Numbered from the stretch's first letter, positions 51,748-60,058 are shown. The stretch is 64,000 nt of DNA from Tachypleus tridentatus (GCF_004210375.1 NC_134825.1:69183558-69247557), one strand, 5' to 3'. The notes: a model not told the origin generated them from the letters alone. Numbers and translations: made by a program.

Positions 51748-51782
<35 letters not shown>

Positions 51783-53624
51783 AATGACAAAAACTTCTGA
51801 GTTTTTCACGTGAAGCTTTCTTCTGTGTTCAATATAGTATTCTTTGCTGTGAAGTTAATTCATGTTTGCATGTGTGTTTTCTTGTAATTATATTTTAATG
51901 ACAAGCCTTCTCAGAACTAGTTTTACTTCCATCTTTGTAGTTCATGTAGTATTCTCTTATTATTTTAGAATTTTGTTCAGTGTTAATGTATCTCTTGGAA
52001 GAGCAATGAACAACTGTCATTTAAATTCAACAGTAATTTTATTGTAGTTAGTAACTTTTATGATGGTGTTTGAGCAGAATTGAGTTTTCTAGATTGTGTT
52101 TAAAAGTTTTATTTGTGATAAAAATAACATAATCCTTATACAATGTAACTTTAAAATTGTTCCAAGAAAATAAATTTATAGTTCATTTGGATAAGTGTTG
52201 TTTTTAGTCTTTCTTTAATTCAAAACCACTGATAAAGAGAGTTGTGTACAATAAATATATCAGCTATAGACTACAAAAATATCTCAACATAGGATATATA
52301 ATTTTATGTAAAGGTTAAAACAAAAGATTAGTAAAATTATAATTGGACTGAAAGAAATATCCTAGGAAAGATATCCTATGAAAATAAATAATTGATTGCT
52401 ATTAGGAAACATTATTAATAGTGTTATTGCTACAGGGTTAATTTAGTACATAATATGAAAGGTCTGGTTTGCTCTCTGTACATTTTAACCCTCAAGGTAT
52501 AATGAAACAATTCAAAGCTAGATTTTTATTGTAGAGAAAAACATCATGTTTAATATGTAGAATAAAACACTAAGTTACTGCTAGAATTAATACAACTGCA
52601 GATTACTCTCATGTAGCTTTGCACGAAATTCAAAAGAAAATTCAAACAAACAGAATTAATACCATTTGATAAAGGTATATTTTATTGTTTTTCAGAACTA
52701 CAGGATTTTAAAACTCGACGAGTAGCTGCCTTTAAGAAAAACTTGGTTGAATTAGCAGAGCTTGAAGTGAAACATGCAAAGGTTGGGAATATTATCTTTT
52801 ACAAACATGAACTTAATAAAGAGGGAAGTGTATATCATTAAGACAAGTTTGCATTTAATTTAATATGTTAAAAAACACATTTTCTGTTTACATCTTATTA
52901 AAAAGTATAGAGTATTAAACTTTAGATAGAAGAAAATTTTTTTAACTTCACAGTAGTTTTTTTAATCAAGAAGCTGCATTAGAGATTTTTTTGCATGTTT
53001 AAATTATAAATTTCTACCAATGTTTATTTACTACCATTGCTGATTTTGTAAGGTATGATGATAAATTTAACTGCAAACTGTTAAACCAAATTTTCTTTGC
53101 AATGTATACTTTAATGGTAAATAGATAGAAACACAATTGTTTTTATATTTTGTGTTATAATTGTAAACTGATGAATTCAGATTTTTTCTGTTTTAGTTTG
53201 CTGTTTTAACTCATCTGTTAAAATAAATTGTACCTCAAATATATTTCTAATGTATCTTAGAATCATGATTTTTTTTCTTGTGATCTTTGCTGTATCTTTC
53301 GGTCACTAAAACCAGGTTCTATTTCTTATAATTGCTACTTCAACTATTTATCAGTAAAATCACAGTTTCTATCTTGTAGTCAGTGTTTTATTCTTTTTTA
53401 GCAGAAGTAGCTTCATTTTTATTTATTCACTGCTGTAATTACATACCATAATAATGAATGATGTTTCAAGCTGTGTGCTATTTTATGGCAGTATACCATT
53501 TTGTGTGTGAAAGGTATTGCACTTACACTTTAGATTTAATTCAGATGTTCTTTGTTAATAGGCTGAAGTACAACTACTGAAGAATTATTTAACATCCATC
53601 CAGGAAGATGATTTTAGGCATTAG
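21694..53624 (+). CDS. Snx6: Sorting nexin of the SNX5/SNX6/SNX32 group (PX-BAR), 15 coding exons
   Basis: Joined exons: 21694-21759, 29309-29410, 33673-33783, 34847-34968, 35164-35287, 36885-36983, 37122-37175, 37359-37464, 39294-39369, 41325-41364, 43177-43263, 49744-49839, 50193-50256, 52696-52781, 53562-53624. Total 1,296 nt, 431 residues (413 without exon 7), close to the ~405 of vertebrate SNX5/SNX6. Residues ~44-190 form the PX domain with the long helical insertion typical of this group ([20 protein letters not shown], then [12 protein letters not shown]). Residues ~220-425 form the BAR domain ([36 protein letters not shown]). In the family these proteins pair with SNX1/SNX2 on endosomes and recognise cargo tails for retrieval to the Golgi. 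The SNX5 versus SNX6 split is vertebrate-specific, so the symbol names the group. Confidence 0.95.
22256..22278. repeat. (TA)n microsatellite
   Basis: About eleven TA units in intron 1. Confidence 0.9.
24180..24938 (+). pseudogene. LINE gag-like ORF1 with zinc knuckles, one internal stop
   Basis: Two frame-matched pieces (24180-24692 and 24702-24938) separated by a TAA after GGKDHDA. The first part resembles the nucleic-acid chaperone region of Jockey/I gag proteins ([18 protein letters not shown]). It is followed by three knuckles, [25 protein letters not shown] (interrupted) and [15 protein letters not shown]. These bind the LINE RNA in active relatives. Confidence 0.85.
25286..25385 (+). 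pseudogene. LINE endonuclease start, truncated
   Basis: A frame beginning near ATTAAAAAATAGCCACCTTG carries a QWNCRGL-type opening, the hallmark first motif of APE-type LINE endonucleases. It ends after about 30 codons, and the sequence then jumps to material normally found shortly before the reverse transcriptase, so most of the domain is missing. Confidence 0.6.
25440..26640 (+). pseudogene. LINE reverse transcriptase, frameshifted
   Basis: Recognisable blocks: [17 protein letters not shown] (near 25737), [20 protein letters not shown] (near 25888), [13 protein letters not shown] (near 26125), [14 protein letters not shown] (near 26292, where PQG has become FQG) and the catalytic LYVDDFHIS (near 26388). 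At least three frame changes and one in-frame stop (25984) interrupt it. Same family as the copy at 44450-45770. Confidence 0.88.
27240..27950 (+). pseudogene. LINE RNase H and C-terminal domain, frameshifted
   Basis: [11 protein letters not shown] (near 27257) carries the first catalytic Asp, [11 protein letters not shown] (near 27363) the catalytic Glu, and YTD followed by a stop (27433-27445) the second Asp. Another frame continues with FWIPGHVG and NELADMAA (near 27557-27611). The element ends with a cysteine/histidine motif [18 protein letters not shown] near 27885. RNase H removes template RNA in functional relatives. Confidence 0.85.
28196..28985 (+). repeat. Tandemly repeated LINE 3' UTR (333-bp unit)
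   Basis: The phrase GGACTGGAAAG(G/A)CCAACTTCAGGTG occurs at 28203, 28359 and 28692. The last two copies are 333 bp apart and keep matching downstream (ACATAACCCGG before it, TTATGATCATTACCATT after it). The first unit is shortened to 156 bp. The final unit leads into the LINE's 3' terminus. Confidence 0.82.
28990..29015 (+). repeat. LINE 3' terminal (AACC)n tail
   Basis: AAAACACTAAATC followed by AACCAACCAACCAACC. A short tandem tail instead of poly(A), as in several I/R1-type LINEs. Confidence 0.75.
29309..29410 (+). CDS. Snx6: Snx6 coding exon 2 (start of PX domain)
   Basis: 34 codons, acceptor ATATTTTCAG, donor AAAG|GTAAAC, phases 0/0. Encodes the highly conserved [19 protein letters not shown] that opens the PX domain in SNX5/SNX6. 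Confidence 0.95.
29411..33672 (+). other. Snx6: Snx6 intron 2
   Basis: AT-rich intron of 4.3 kb. Apart from a TG/TA tract at about 31243-31283, no repeat family or exon was recognised. Confidence 0.7.
33673..33783 (+). CDS. Snx6: Snx6 coding exon 3 (PX core)
   Basis: 37 codons, acceptor ATATTTTACAG, donor ATT|GTAAGT. Contains [17 protein letters not shown], the conserved RQHEEF helix of this subgroup. Confidence 0.96.
34847..34968 (+). CDS. Snx6: Snx6 coding exon 4 (PX helical insertion, first half)
   Basis: 40 codons plus 2 nt, acceptor TTGTCCCAG, donor AAGC|GTATGT. Carries [19 protein letters not shown] and [15 protein letters not shown], diagnostic of SNX5/6/32. A read-through frame continues into the intron but stops at 35021. 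Confidence 0.96.
35164..35287 (+). CDS. Snx6: Snx6 coding exon 5 (PX helical insertion, second half)
   Basis: 1 nt plus 41 codons, acceptor TAACCTTAG, donor GAT|GTAAGT. Encodes [20 protein letters not shown] and the PX end VFLEYEKD. In vertebrate SNX5 the corresponding hydrophobic surface binds cargo tails. Confidence 0.96.
35288..36884 (+). other. Snx6: Snx6 intron 5
   Basis: 1.6-kb AT-rich intron. An open frame at 35847-36125 has no recognised motif and no suitable splice phase, so it is not called as coding. Confidence 0.65.
36885..36983 (+). CDS. Snx6: Snx6 coding exon 6 (PX-BAR linker)
   Basis: 33 codons, acceptor TTTGATGCAG, donor AAG|GTATGT. Starts with [12 protein letters not shown], a conserved basic linker leading into the amphipathic/BAR region. 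Confidence 0.95.
37122..37175 (+). CDS. Snx6: Snx6 exon 7, probable in-frame cassette exon
   Basis: 18 codons with phases 0/0, acceptor TTTTATTTCAG, donor AAG|GTCAAG (weak). Encodes a Ser/Thr-rich stretch, [18 protein letters not shown], between [12 protein letters not shown] and [10 protein letters not shown]. As far as I recall, vertebrate SNX5/SNX6 join those two directly, so this exon can be skipped without changing frame. It is supported by splice signals and an open frame, not by homology. Confidence 0.55.
37359..37464 (+). CDS. Snx6: Snx6 coding exon 8 (BAR helix 1)
   Basis: 35 codons plus 1 nt, acceptor ACATTTCAG, donor AAAA|GTAAGT. Encodes [17 protein letters not shown] and DKMTRCRK, the start of the BAR domain. 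Confidence 0.95.
37775..37826. repeat. (AC)n microsatellite
   Basis: About 25 AC units in intron 8. No SINE-B head is visible beside it. Confidence 0.92.
38040..38960. other. Pyrimidine-rich block in Snx6 intron 8
   Basis: The + strand is unusually rich in C and T for about 900 bp, including (CT)10 near 38402 and a T run of ~19 near 38563. Overlapping open frames are probably a by-product of the skewed composition. It may be a decayed transposon read from the minus strand, but no motif identifies it. Confidence 0.5.
39294..39369 (+). CDS. Snx6: Snx6 coding exon 9 (BAR)
   Basis: 2 nt plus 24 codons plus 2 nt, acceptor CTTTTTATAG, donor GAGAG|GTAAGA. Encodes [20 protein letters not shown], matching position and helical character of this BAR segment. 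Confidence 0.9.
40598..40651. repeat. (GT)n(AT)n microsatellite
   Basis: About 17 GT units directly followed by about 9 AT units, in intron 9. Confidence 0.92.
41325..41364 (+). CDS. Snx6: Snx6 coding exon 10 (small BAR exon)
   Basis: 40 nt: 1 nt plus 13 codons, acceptor TTTGTTTTTAG, donor AGG|GTGAGT. Encodes [13 protein letters not shown]. Too short to be found as an open frame, but it restores the phase between exons 9 and 11 exactly. Confidence 0.9.
43177..43263 (+). CDS. Snx6: Snx6 coding exon 11 (BAR)
   Basis: 29 codons, acceptor TTTTGTTGTAG, donor AAG|GTATCA. Encodes [20 protein letters not shown], a strongly conserved BAR stretch in SNX5/SNX6. Confidence 0.96.
44450..45770 (+). pseudogene. 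LINE reverse transcriptase, frameshifted, split by a SINE
   Basis: Blocks include [20 protein letters not shown] (near 44633), a decayed LEKAYDTMW region near 44870, a decayed PQG region near 45030, and after the [15 protein letters not shown] (near 45408) with [20 protein letters not shown] and [20 protein letters not shown]. Catalytic FVDD is retained, but several stops and frameshifts are present. Confidence 0.85.
45082..45358 (-). repeat. SINE-A copy nested in a LINE
   Basis: Full-length copy. The flanks TTCTAAAGATT (45071-45081) and TTCTAATGATT (45359-45369) form an 11-bp duplication with one mismatch. The duplicated sequence belongs to the LINE (near ILKI/INAIS), proving the SINE came after the LINE. 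Confidence 0.93.
45997..46440 (+). pseudogene. LINE RNase H fragment
   Basis: [14 protein letters not shown] (near 46083), [18 protein letters not shown] (near 46179) and [17 protein letters not shown] (near 46249) carry the RNase H catalytic residues in two different frames. The domain breaks off before its end. Confidence 0.85.
46559..46840 (+). repeat. SINE-A copy with 14-bp target duplication
   Basis: The tRNA-like head has a well-preserved B box, GGGTTCGATTTCCCG. The tail is followed by the repeat AACATATCTCCTGA, present at 46545-46558 and 46841-46854. Confidence 0.92.
47287..47550 (+). repeat. SINE-A copy, diverged
   Basis: Head GGCCTGGCATGGCCAGGTGG, B-box-like GGGATCGAATCC, body and a decayed tail GTTTGTGTGAAAACC. 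No clear target-site duplication. Confidence 0.88.
47551..49202. other. Remaining sequence of Snx6 intron 11
   Basis: No exon or recognised repeat in this stretch. Confidence 0.5.
49203..49291 (+). repeat. Old SINE-A relic
   Basis: AGAATAACCCAAGAGTTTGC followed by GCAGCTGCCTTCCCTCTGG and CAGGGATG retains the order of the SINE-A body with many changes. Confidence 0.5.
49744..49839 (+). CDS. Snx6: Snx6 coding exon 12 (BAR), GC splice donor
   Basis: 32 codons, acceptor CTGTATTATAG. Encodes [20 protein letters not shown] and [12 protein letters not shown]. The exon must end at GAG before GCAAGT to keep phase with exon 13, giving a GC-AG intron whose donor otherwise fits the consensus perfectly. 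Confidence 0.93.
50193..50256 (+). CDS. Snx6: Snx6 coding exon 13 (BAR)
   Basis: 21 codons plus 1 nt, acceptor TTGAGTTTAG, donor CAAG|GTAATA. Encodes [20 protein letters not shown], matching the family AE..QQ.CC.KFE.IS pattern. Confidence 0.95.
51164..51284 (+). repeat. SINE-B copy (first of the composite)
   Basis: Near-complete tRNA-like head: GCCCACC at the start pairs with ATGGGC after the B box, GGGTTCGATTCCACT is a good B box, and the tail reads GATGTGGCTTTGCTATAAG, then A and CA repeats. Confidence 0.88.
51644..51780 (+). repeat. SINE-B copy (second of the composite)
   Basis: Same structure as the first copy with a longer (CA)15-type tail at 51751-51780. Confidence 0.88.
52608..52651 (+). 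repeat. SINE-A tail fragment
   Basis: CTCATGTAGCTTTGCACGAA followed by ATTCAAA and CAAACAAACAG is the last part of SINE-A. It lies 45 bp upstream of exon 14. Confidence 0.65.
52696..52781 (+). CDS. Snx6: Snx6 coding exon 14 (BAR C-terminal helix)
   Basis: 2 nt plus 28 codons, acceptor TTGTTTTTCAG, donor AAAG|GTTGGG (weak beyond GT). Encodes [20 protein letters not shown] and AELEVKHAK, the most conserved end of the BAR domain. Confidence 0.96.
52782..53561 (+). other. Snx6: Snx6 intron 14
   Basis: AT-rich, no repeat family or exon recognised. Confidence 0.6.
53562..53624 (+). CDS. Snx6: Snx6 last coding exon 15
   Basis: 20 codons plus TAG, acceptor TTGTTAATAG. Encodes [20 protein letters not shown]. 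The protein ends here, at the same distance from the KHAK motif as in vertebrate SNX5/SNX6. Confidence 0.93.
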   Translation, partial: AEVQLLKNYLTSIQEDDFRH

Positions 53625-56600
53625 TTTTGGCTGGAAATGGCTAGTTTATTGGGTGTTTCAAGGGCTCAACTGAAACTGCTGACTAGAGAAAAAAAGTACG
53701 TCAGACTGACCAGTAGTCTGTGCTAAAGTCTATACCAGAGTCCACTTGTAGTGAATCAAAGCTTTGTTAACCAAATTGTGAAGACAAATTGATTAAGTAT
53801 TTGGTTTTTATGTTTGAAAATGTCTATCCTACTGGCTGTATTGTATGTACAAGAAGCCTTTATGACAACTTTGATATAACATGGCTGTTCTGTTTGGAAA
53901 AGCAAACCTTTCTAACAAATTTCTGTTATATTGTTACTGTATTGTATGTAGAAGGGTTAGTGGTTTTTGTTGTAACTGACTCTATTGTTTATAAAAGAGA
54001 ATGTTTATAAACATCTTCTGTTACAATGACTTAAATTGTACTACTGTTGCCATTTTATGTCAGTGTGTCAGAAATAGATTATTTTTAAGTGTTAGCCATT
54101 CACCATTCCATATGTTTGAAATTTATCATGAAAGTTTTAGTCCTGCTGAGCACGTTGTTTATAATTCCCAATTGATTTGAAGAGAGAGAGAAATGAAACA
54201 GCAATAGAACTTGTTTTTCTTTATCTATTGTTTTCAGGCATACATTCCTTGTATCTTCTTTGCTTTTATACATATTCTAACATACATTGGCATAATAGAG
54301 TATATTCAATGTTTAGTATTTTGGCTTAGTAAGTACCACAGACTATTTAGTATTTGAAAAGTATTACTCAGTTACTTTTTTTTGTTCTTTTGTACCTCGA
54401 TCAAAAACTGCTCTTGCTCAATGTTTTGAAACAGAAAATTAGTTTCTTTATTAACCACTTAAACTGTTTTGTCATACAGTAATAAGATTTGTAAATTCCA
54501 CATTTAATGAATTGCAAAGTTTCATTATTGTGAGGTATGAATTATACAAAAAAAAATTACTTTGTTACACTTGTTTTAAAATGACTATTTTTTGTGCATT
54601 TGAAATAACTTGAAGAGCTTTTGAGATCACTTTACATTTTAAGCATGTTTTTTGAATTTAATTTTGGGTTAAGCTGTGACAATTTTTAAACTAAAAACTT
54701 TCTGCAAAATTCATGACAACAAAAAGTACATATTTTGGGTTTTCAATGGTGAAGAGATTTGTGATGTTTAAAGATTGGTTACCCTAAAATGTTCTGTATG
54801 TTATTTAGGATGTATATGTCTGTCTTGTTAGGATAGTATTGAAAAAACAAATCATTTTGCCACAGTGATTTTGTTCATAACCAGCAGTTATTGGTGTACA
54901 GCACTGATTAACTTAAAATAATTGTTTTTTTAAATTAACTGTAGAGTGTCTTTAGGCTATAGTGAATTTTGGGGTGTTTGTGTTTATTTTTTCCTTTATA
55001 CAGTTTTGTGATAAATTGAACTTCAAAATTCGAGCTTTATTTAATTAAAGTCCAAGCAACAATTACATGCTTTTAACTAAATGACAAGTCTTGTTTAATA
55101 TTGTTATCTGAATATCAATTAGTTTTGTGTATTTGACTGAGATATCAACCCATGAGATTTTATATTATTTTTAATTAGCATAAAGGTAAACGTGCAGATT
55201 ATTTTAAAAAGTGCCACCTAAAATACTGTATGAAAGTTGGAAAGTAGTATTTAAAAATTTAAAATTCTACATTAGTATATGTAAACACTGAGAAACATAC
55301 AAGTGTGCTCCCTTATAATTAGAAAACTTACTTGGCAGTGTACCTTTACATCTTTTTCTGTGCATTAAACGGGTGTCATCTCGTAACAAAATTTATGCAA
55401 ATTTTATGTTAAGTAATCAGATTTAACTTTTAAATGACAATGTAGGCATTTCTGGAACTTAATTATACATTGCCACCTGTAATACAATATGTTTTGTTAC
55501 ATAAATATTCAATCTGTTTGCTTAGTCTGTCAGGTTAGTTTTTATCATGTTTTAATCAAGTAATGGGAAAATTCAGGTAACAGAAAATAGTTTACTTGTT
55601 ACTTACACATACCCATAAGTCAGTTTGGTGGATCTTTTAAGAACCTGTTAATATTATATTTGTATGTTAAGTTGAATACAGCATTTTGTAAACAAAGTAT
55701 CTTTCTCTATAAATATAGTTTAGAATATAGGAATGTGTTTTGGTTTAATGAGTTTCTAATTCTCTAACAGAAGTTATTATGCATACTTATTTCTTTTATT
55801 GAGTGTTTTCAGAAAATGTATTAAAAATATGTTTGGGGTGCTGCTTCTTAAACAGAATTAAATACAATTTCTATTTTTCTCTCCATTTTTTCTATTATTC
55901 AACAAGTAAGTTCTTCAAGTTGTATTTTGTTTTCTTTGTTTATGTAGTTGAGTGTTATTAAACACAACTCTTGAGTTATACAAGTGAGATTTTTTAACTT
56001 GGATCAGTGAACTGTATCATGAAAAGTGGTAAGAAATGTTTTGCACATTTTTGTGATTAAATTTTGATATAGGTGAACATGGTGTTTTTTTAACTTTTTT
56101 ATGCACTTGGTTAGTCATTTTTCTCAGATCTTTATAAATGCCATGAGACTAGGTAAACTAAAAAACATTTCCAAGACATAAAGTTAAAAGCAGGTAGTTT
56201 TCAATTTAGAAAAATATTACATCAGTAAGTTATTCCAGGTTTATTAGAACTGCAAAAATAGTTTATTGAAGTGTGTCGTATAAAAGTATTTGAAAATTTG
56301 GAGACATTTTGGATCAAAATTTCAAAATTTTTATTATTAAAGAATGTTAAAATTAATATATTTAAAAAGGTGCAAGTGTTAGTGTTTTTAAATGTTCTAT
56401 TAGTTGCATTGCTTGTATAAACAAAGGTGGTTGAAAACATAGGGTTGTTGTTTTCATTTTTTGTTTACTTTATGGACTTATTGCATGATTTAGCTATTCT
56501 TATGACAGGAATTTGTTAAAAATAATGAAATGTAAAGTCTCAAAAGAAAAAAATAGGGCTGGTATGTTGTTTTCATTGTTATTTGTCTCTGGAAGTCAAG

Positions 56601-56641
56601 TAGTTTTAATGAAAATGATATAATGTCCCAGGTATAATAAA
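53625..56641 (+). other. Snx6: Probable 3' UTR and downstream region of Snx6
   Basis: T-rich, without coding motifs. An AATAAA at 56636-56641 is one candidate poly(A) signal, but the true end cannot be fixed from sequence alone. Confidence 0.4.
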
Positions 56642-56944
56642 GGAATTTTGAATGTGGTGCTACACTTATGTTTTTCTAATTATATTAAAAAAGTAACATA
56701 TGGTAGTTGAGGTGTATAAGATAGAAAAATTAAGATACACTCTCACAAGTAAGTTGTAAAACAAAATGATTTGCATACTTAAGATACACATAGTAAAACC
56801 TGTTTCTTTGATAGCAGTCTTAAGAGGTAATAAAGATAATCTCAGTTAAAGTATTCATACATCAAAAATAAAACTGTTTTAATCAAGATAGATGAAACTT
56901 AAACTTGTAGTAATGTAGTTGAACAAAAACTTTTGAAATAATGG

Positions 56945-57080
56945 TTCATAGTTGAGAAAAAAGCTTCAGATACTAGCTCCTAGTTGAGAAACAAAAGCTT
57001 CAGATACTAACTTATAATTAAGAAAGAAAAGATTGAGATACTGGCTTATAGTTAAACAATTTAAGATATGATCAATAACT
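56945..57080. repeat. 34-bp minisatellite
   Basis: Four units of the form (T)ATAGTTGAGAAACAAAAGC then TTCAGATACTAACT start at about 56945, 56979, 57013 and 57047, each 34 bp from the next. Related units recur near 57655-57715. Confidence 0.78.
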
Positions 57081-57480
57081 ATGAATTTGGTTGTGAGAAA
57101 CTTAATTTTGTGTATGTTAAAAGATTTATTTTCACCGAAGGTAAAATTGAATATACAGAATGGTGTTTTAGAAAAGGACGAAGTCAAATATTATAAATAT
57201 TGAGTTTGTATGGTGCCACTTATTCTTAAAGTAGCTATCTCACGTCTTGCATTTAACAGGAATATCACATTCAAAAAGCTAAAATATTATTTAACTATTA
57301 CGACACACAAAAATTAAAATATTGTATAACTCCAAGATAAAAAGTACATTGTAGAATAGTTTTATAGTCAAGATAGAAATGGAAGTGTCGTATTTTAAAG
57401 ACACTAAATAATTACCCATGTAGCATGTGTATAAACAGTCAATTTGCTGCTATGGTTTGTGTGCATAAATCAAAAAGATT

Positions 57481-57541
57481 TGGGTACAGCAGATAACCCA
57501 ATGTGGCTTTGCTACAAAGAAAAAAATACACGCGCACACAG
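57481..57541 (+). repeat. SINE-B tail fragment
   Basis: CAGATAACCCAATGTGGCTT followed by TGCTACAAAG, an A run and a CACGCGCACACA tail. The tRNA-like head is absent. Confidence 0.7.
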
Positions 57542-57727
57542 AAACTTGGAACGTATTTACTTTGCAGAATTGGAGTTATAATTAGAAGTGATCTGACAAT
57601 TCTAATTCGTAAGAAATTACATCGATCTAAGTTAGTATACGAAGCTAAGATATTGGCGTAACTGAGAAATTTAAAAGTATCTTGTTACAGTTAAGAAAAT
57701 TAAAATACTGTCTCATTTAAAATACAA

Positions 57728-58000
57728 GGCCCGGCATGGCTATGTGCGTTGAGACGTTTGACTTGTAATCTGAATGTCATGGGTTCGAATCCCCGTCGCA
57801 CCAAACATGCTAGCTCTTTCAGTCGTGGGGGCGTTATAATGTAACGGTCAATCCTACTATTTGTTGGTAAAAGAGTAGTCAAAGAGATGGCGGTGGGTGA
57901 TGATGACTAGCTGCCTTCCCTTTAGTCTTGCATTGTTAAATTAGGGACGACTAGCGCAGATAGCTCTCGAGTAGCTTTGCGCGAAATTAAAACAAACAAA
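57728..58000 (+). repeat. SINE-A copy with 14-bp target duplication
   Basis: Full-length copy with intact B box (GGGTTCGAATCCCCG) and (AAAC)n tail. Flanked by a perfect CATTTAAAATACAA at 57714-57727 and 58001-58014. One of the youngest-looking copies. Confidence 0.95.
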
Positions 58001-58096
58001 CATTTAAAATACAAAACTGAAATAATACCGCATAGGTGTTTTCTCTGAGAGGATGTTTGTTTTGTTGGATCTCATGCAAAACTACAGCAGGATGTA

Positions 58097-59071
58097 CACC
58101 CTTGTGCAAATTAATTGAAACAAATGGTCATTTTACAATATTTTTAGCATGGCGGCCGGTGTAGGCTCACTGGACTCGCTGATTTCCTTTAATAGTCATT
58201 TTTTCACACAGACGGCGTCAATAGCTGTGTTTTGCAGTATAGTCAATCTAATTTTGGGATATGTGACGAAATTTTGAGGAATATTACGTCATTCGAAATT
58301 GCGTTAGAAGGGCAAGGAGACCAGTCAAAAAAAAAAACCAACACAATGAAGAAAAAACGGTATCAATGGAGTCTAAAATACAAGAACTAGACGCAAGAAC
58401 AATGGAGGAAGGTGTTATTCAGTGACGAGACTCATTTCTTCGTACAGGGTCAAAGAAGTCTGCATGTTCGCAGATCTCCAGGTGAGAAACTTCGAGAATC
58501 TCACATCAATCAGTTCGTAAAACATCCCTTGAAAAAGATGTTTGGGGCTTTTTTAACTACTATGGCGTCAGAGGCTTACATATCGTAGAAGGTATGATGC
58601 GAGGACCACAGTACATTAAAGTTTTGCAGAGAAGAGTCGTTTCAGAATTGAAAAAGAAATTTCCAGATGGATCTGGCATTTTTCAGCAAGATCTGGCTCC
58701 ATGCCACACATCGAAACTTGTGAAGAATTTTATGACTACAACGCGAATAAAGGTGCTGGACTGGCCTGGAAACTCTCCGGACTTAAATCTTATTGAAAAT
58801 CTTTGGGCGATTTGTAAAGAAAGATTTCGGGGAAAAGACTGTACTACGAGAGATAAGCTAATTGAGGTGTGGTACCGTTATCCAAAAATTAGTAAAGAAT
58901 GCAGTCAAGTCGTGGACTCGATGCCAAAGCGGATTAATGATCTGAAAAATATTGGCGGTCATAACATGTGTTAATTTGTGAGTAATTTTTGGATTATCAG
59001 AAATAAAACGCAAAAAATTGAAAAAAAAATCGTAATTTTCCGTCTTGTTTCAATTAATTTGCACAAGGGTG
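58097..59071 (+). mobile_element. Tc1/mariner-type element, 975 bp, internally shortened
   Basis: Perfect 27-bp terminal inverted repeats (58097-58123 and 59045-59071) begin CACCCTTGTGCAAATTAATT and are flanked by the TA target dinucleotide on both sides (58095-58096, 59072-59073). The total length is short for a Tc1-like element (usually ~1.3-1.7 kb), consistent with loss of the transposase N-terminal coding part. Confidence 0.92.
58365..58974 (+). pseudogene. Tc1-like DD34E transposase, catalytic part
   Basis: QWRKVLFSDETHFFVQGQRS near 58400 carries the first catalytic Asp (codon 58424-58426). After a frame change before 58594, an open stretch of 126 codons holds FQQDLAPCHTS with the second Asp at its residue 33, and DWPGNSPDLNLIENLW with the Glu at residue 68, exactly 34 residues between. 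The N-terminal paired-type DNA-binding domains are missing, so the copy cannot make a working enzyme. Confidence 0.9.
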
Positions 59072-59757
59072 TATCTTAGATACTTAGCCCTAATTTTGAA
59101 CTAACAGATTAAAGAAAAGACAGCTAGTTTACACGTCTCGTGCCAATTGTTATACCGAATAGTGGGATTGGTCCGTCAGTCTTATAATATAGTTACAAGT
59201 AAGAGTGCGGGCGCGATTTTTTTATTTATGTTTTCTGTGAGTAGAGGAACGTGAAACAAAGGTGTTAAGAACGTAGTTCAGCAGGCTAGTCGATGTGCCA
59301 AAAGATTATCTACAGTTGTTTTTATTGATTGATGGTGTTCAACATTTCAGTTACAAATTATATATGAGACTATTATTTTACTACAATTTTTTGAAAATAT
59401 ATAAAATTGTATTAAAATTAGTCCATGAAGAAAAAGAGCAAAATATAATTTGTTAATTGTCCAATATTAAAGTAGTTTGTTTTAATTGTTAACAGGAACC
59501 TCAAAAGAGTTTAGATAAAGCATAATTAGTAGAAGTGTAGTTGTTTGTGTTTGTGTGATGTGATGCTCAACGAAAAGTAAGGTATATTATAAAAATACCT
59601 TTATAAATGAGTTTAGCATTAATAAGTCGCATATTCATACTTAAGAGTTGCACAAGTACTGGTTAAGGTTAAGCCTTTTTAAGAATTATAAAAAAAAAGT
59701 TGTATCCATTGTTAATTATTCAAAGATCTAGATTGGGATTAAATGATTATCAATGAC

Positions 59758-59916
59758 CAGTGGTGGATTTAAGGTTGTGTGACCCAAGGGCTAATAATTT
59801 TTGTGGGCCCTACATTACATGTAATTTTACATAGAATAAAATTATCAATGGGCCACCATTGAGATCATGGGCCCTGGGGCTAAGATCCCTTTAGCCCCTA
59901 TCTAAATACACCACTG
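59758..59916. mobile_element. Small hAT-like MITE (159 bp)
   Basis: Ends CAGTGGTGGATTTAAG and CTAAATACACCACTG are imperfect inverted repeats. Immediate flanks TCAATGAC (59750-59757) and TGAATGAT (59917-59924) agree at 6 of 8 positions, as expected for an aged 8-bp hAT target duplication. The middle has GGGCCC-containing palindromic stretches and no frame. Confidence 0.7.
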
Positions 59917-59967
59917 TGAATGATAGAACTATAATTAGTTTCTAATCATTACTTTTGCAATAGAATA

Positions 59968-60058
59968 GCCCCCCAGTGGCACAGCGGCATGTCTACGGAC
60001 TTGCATCTCTAGAAACTGGGTTTCGACACCCTTGGTGGGCAGAGAACAGATAGCTCGT
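59968..60058 (+). repeat. SINE-B copy
   Basis: GCCCCCCAGTGGCACAGCGG head, GGGTTTCGACACCC B-box region, and CAGATAGCTCG, then a truncated tail. Confidence 0.8.

Larger units (their letters stand above)
51164..51780 (+). mobile_element. Composite block: two SINE-B copies inserted as one unit
   Basis: The block starts at the head of one SINE-B and ends at the CA tail of a second SINE-B, 617 bp in all. Directly outside lie TAAATGACAAA at 51153-51163 and TAAATGACAAA at 51781-51791, an identical 11-bp repeat. Neither SINE alone has a matching pair of flanks. This suggests retroposition of one transcript spanning both SINEs and the 359 bp between them. Confidence 0.65.
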
